Origin: Scatosoma sp045656625
GTDB lineage: Bacteria; Bacillota; Clostridia; Christensenellales; Borkfalkiaceae
NCBI GenBank assembly: GCA_045656625.1
Contig: JAZORL010000137.1
Span: 1-23,318 of the forward strand
DNA length: 23,318 nucleotides
Direction of reading: 5' to 3'
In this document: in pieces, positions 22,803 to 23,318 of the stretch
Layout: every line of letters starts with the position of its first letter
How positions within the stretch are numbered: position 1 is the stretch's first letter
Translations under genes and position numbers: made by a program
Notes under the pieces: generated by a model
What the model saw: only the letters and a program-made list of their open reading frames with translations
Told to the model about the DNA's origin: nothing
Database searches by the model: none

Positions 22803-23318
22803 TTGCTTCCCCCTTGTTAATTTTCTCCGCCATATACGCATAGAAATCTTGCAACGTGCCATACGGCTCTTTTTCCTTGAAACTTGCAAATTCGTTAATC
22901 AACGCTTCTCGTTCTTCTTCCTGCTCTAATGCAGCTATGTCGATTAAGCTTTCTTGCTTCGTTTCTTCTTGTTCTGGTTGTGTTTCTTCCTTTGTTTCTT
23001 CTTTTGCTTCTTCTTTCGTTTCCGCCGCCTTCGCTTCCTTCGACGTATCCATTCCGCTAAAGACGGTTTTATTCCGCTTATCCGCGCTATAGAACACTTC
23101 GTTTTCGTCAAAGAAACGATCAAGAAGCTCGCCCGTATCCATTTTCCCTATCTTATAAAGAGGCACTTTGAAGCTGGGCGTAAAATAGGTCTTCAAAGGA
23201 TAATTCCCGAACGTGACGATAATCGAATGCCCAATGTCCCCAGGCTTATTCAAACGCTGCAATTCGCTCGGATAAATCAACGGGCGCACTTGCGTTTGCG
23301 TGGAAAGATTGATATCGT
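22789..23318 (-). CDS. VirD4/TraG-like type IV coupling protein, C-terminal part (start beyond right edge)
   Basis: The frame is open to the right edge, giving 176 codons of C-terminus. It begins DINLSTQTQVRPLIYPSELQ, then PGDIGHSIIVTFGNYPLKTY and TPSFKVPLYKIGK. This is the pattern at the end of the ATPase domain of VirD4-type coupling proteins, which bring substrates to the secretion channel, where RPL(I/M)xPxEL-x-RL follows the STQT-x-Q element. The Walker motifs lie outside the window. After about residue 85 comes a Glu/Lys-rich, probably coiled or disordered tail (KEEAKEETKEETQPEQEETK) and a short helical end. A GTG at 23289 is inside the conserved domain and is not a start. It is the first visible gene of the secretion operon and its end overlaps the next gene's start. 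Confidence 0.8.
   Translation of the reverse strand, partial: DINLSTQTQVRPLIYPSELQRLNKPGDIGHSIIVTFGNYPLKTYFTPSFKVPLYKIGKMDTGELLDRFFDENEVFYSADKRNKTVFSGMDTSKEAKAAETKEEAKEETKEETQPEQEETKQESLIDIAALEQEEEREALINEFASFKEKEPYGTLQDFYAYMAEKINKGEANGET

Noticed and set aside
22803..22889. Longer N-terminus for the giant surface protein
   Set aside because: The extra 29 residues are basic, would precede a complete signal peptide, and have no ribosome site; the ATG at 22802 does.

Overview
The window looks like chromosomal DNA of an anaerobic, low-to-moderate-GC Firmicute, probably an uncultured gut clostridium. This rests on strong Shine-Dalgarno sites, TTGACA/TATAAT promoters, intrinsic terminators, the standard code with TGA used as stop, and protein families typical of that group. 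I found no rRNA, tRNA or CRISPR array. The species assignment is inference.

Region 1 (1-2031, minus strand) is a restriction cluster. A consensus promoter (2003-2031) drives a Vsr-type mismatch/nicking endonuclease, then a putative PD-(D/E)XK type II restriction endonuclease, then a third restriction-type protein that runs off the left edge. No DNA methyltransferase is in view; one would be expected to the left.

Region 2 (2032-2795) is about 0.8 kb without a convincing protein gene, but it is rich in structure. It has a plus-strand promoter, two tandem 25-nt hairpins with a compensatory base change, a minus-strand terminator, a bidirectional terminator, and two near-identical 32-nt direct repeats bounding most of the interval. 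Next to the right-hand repeat is an 11-codon gene stub with an excellent ribosome binding site.

Region 3 (2796-6240) is a decaying sugar-metabolism patch. It holds an intact Gfo/Idh/MocA oxidoreductase, a 5'-truncated tyrosine phosphatase, a divergent AraC-family regulator with an apparently leaderless promoter inside an inverted repeat, the C-terminal stub of a glycoside hydrolase (probably alpha-L-rhamnosidase), and the right end of an IS3-family element joined directly to that stub.

Region 4 (6240-23318, minus strand, transcribed from right to left) is the main feature: a compact operon-like type IV secretion-like locus. In transcription order it encodes the C-terminus of a VirD4-like coupling ATPase, a 2518-aa secreted and membrane-anchored protein built of Calx-beta/Ig-like modules, a VirB2-like pilin, a lipoprotein, a VirB6/TrbL-like polytopic membrane protein, a PrgI-like/VirB4 ATPase, and two unrecognised charged proteins of 434 and 794 aa. 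Genes overlap or lie a few bases apart, apart from a roughly 100-bp gap before the pilin gene that holds a strong hairpin. VirD4, VirB4, VirB6 and VirB2 would form the substrate-docking, energising, channel and pilus parts of the machine. The giant protein and lipoprotein would form its outer, contact-making part. No relaxase is visible, so this could be an integrative conjugative element, a degraded one, or a protein-delivery machine.
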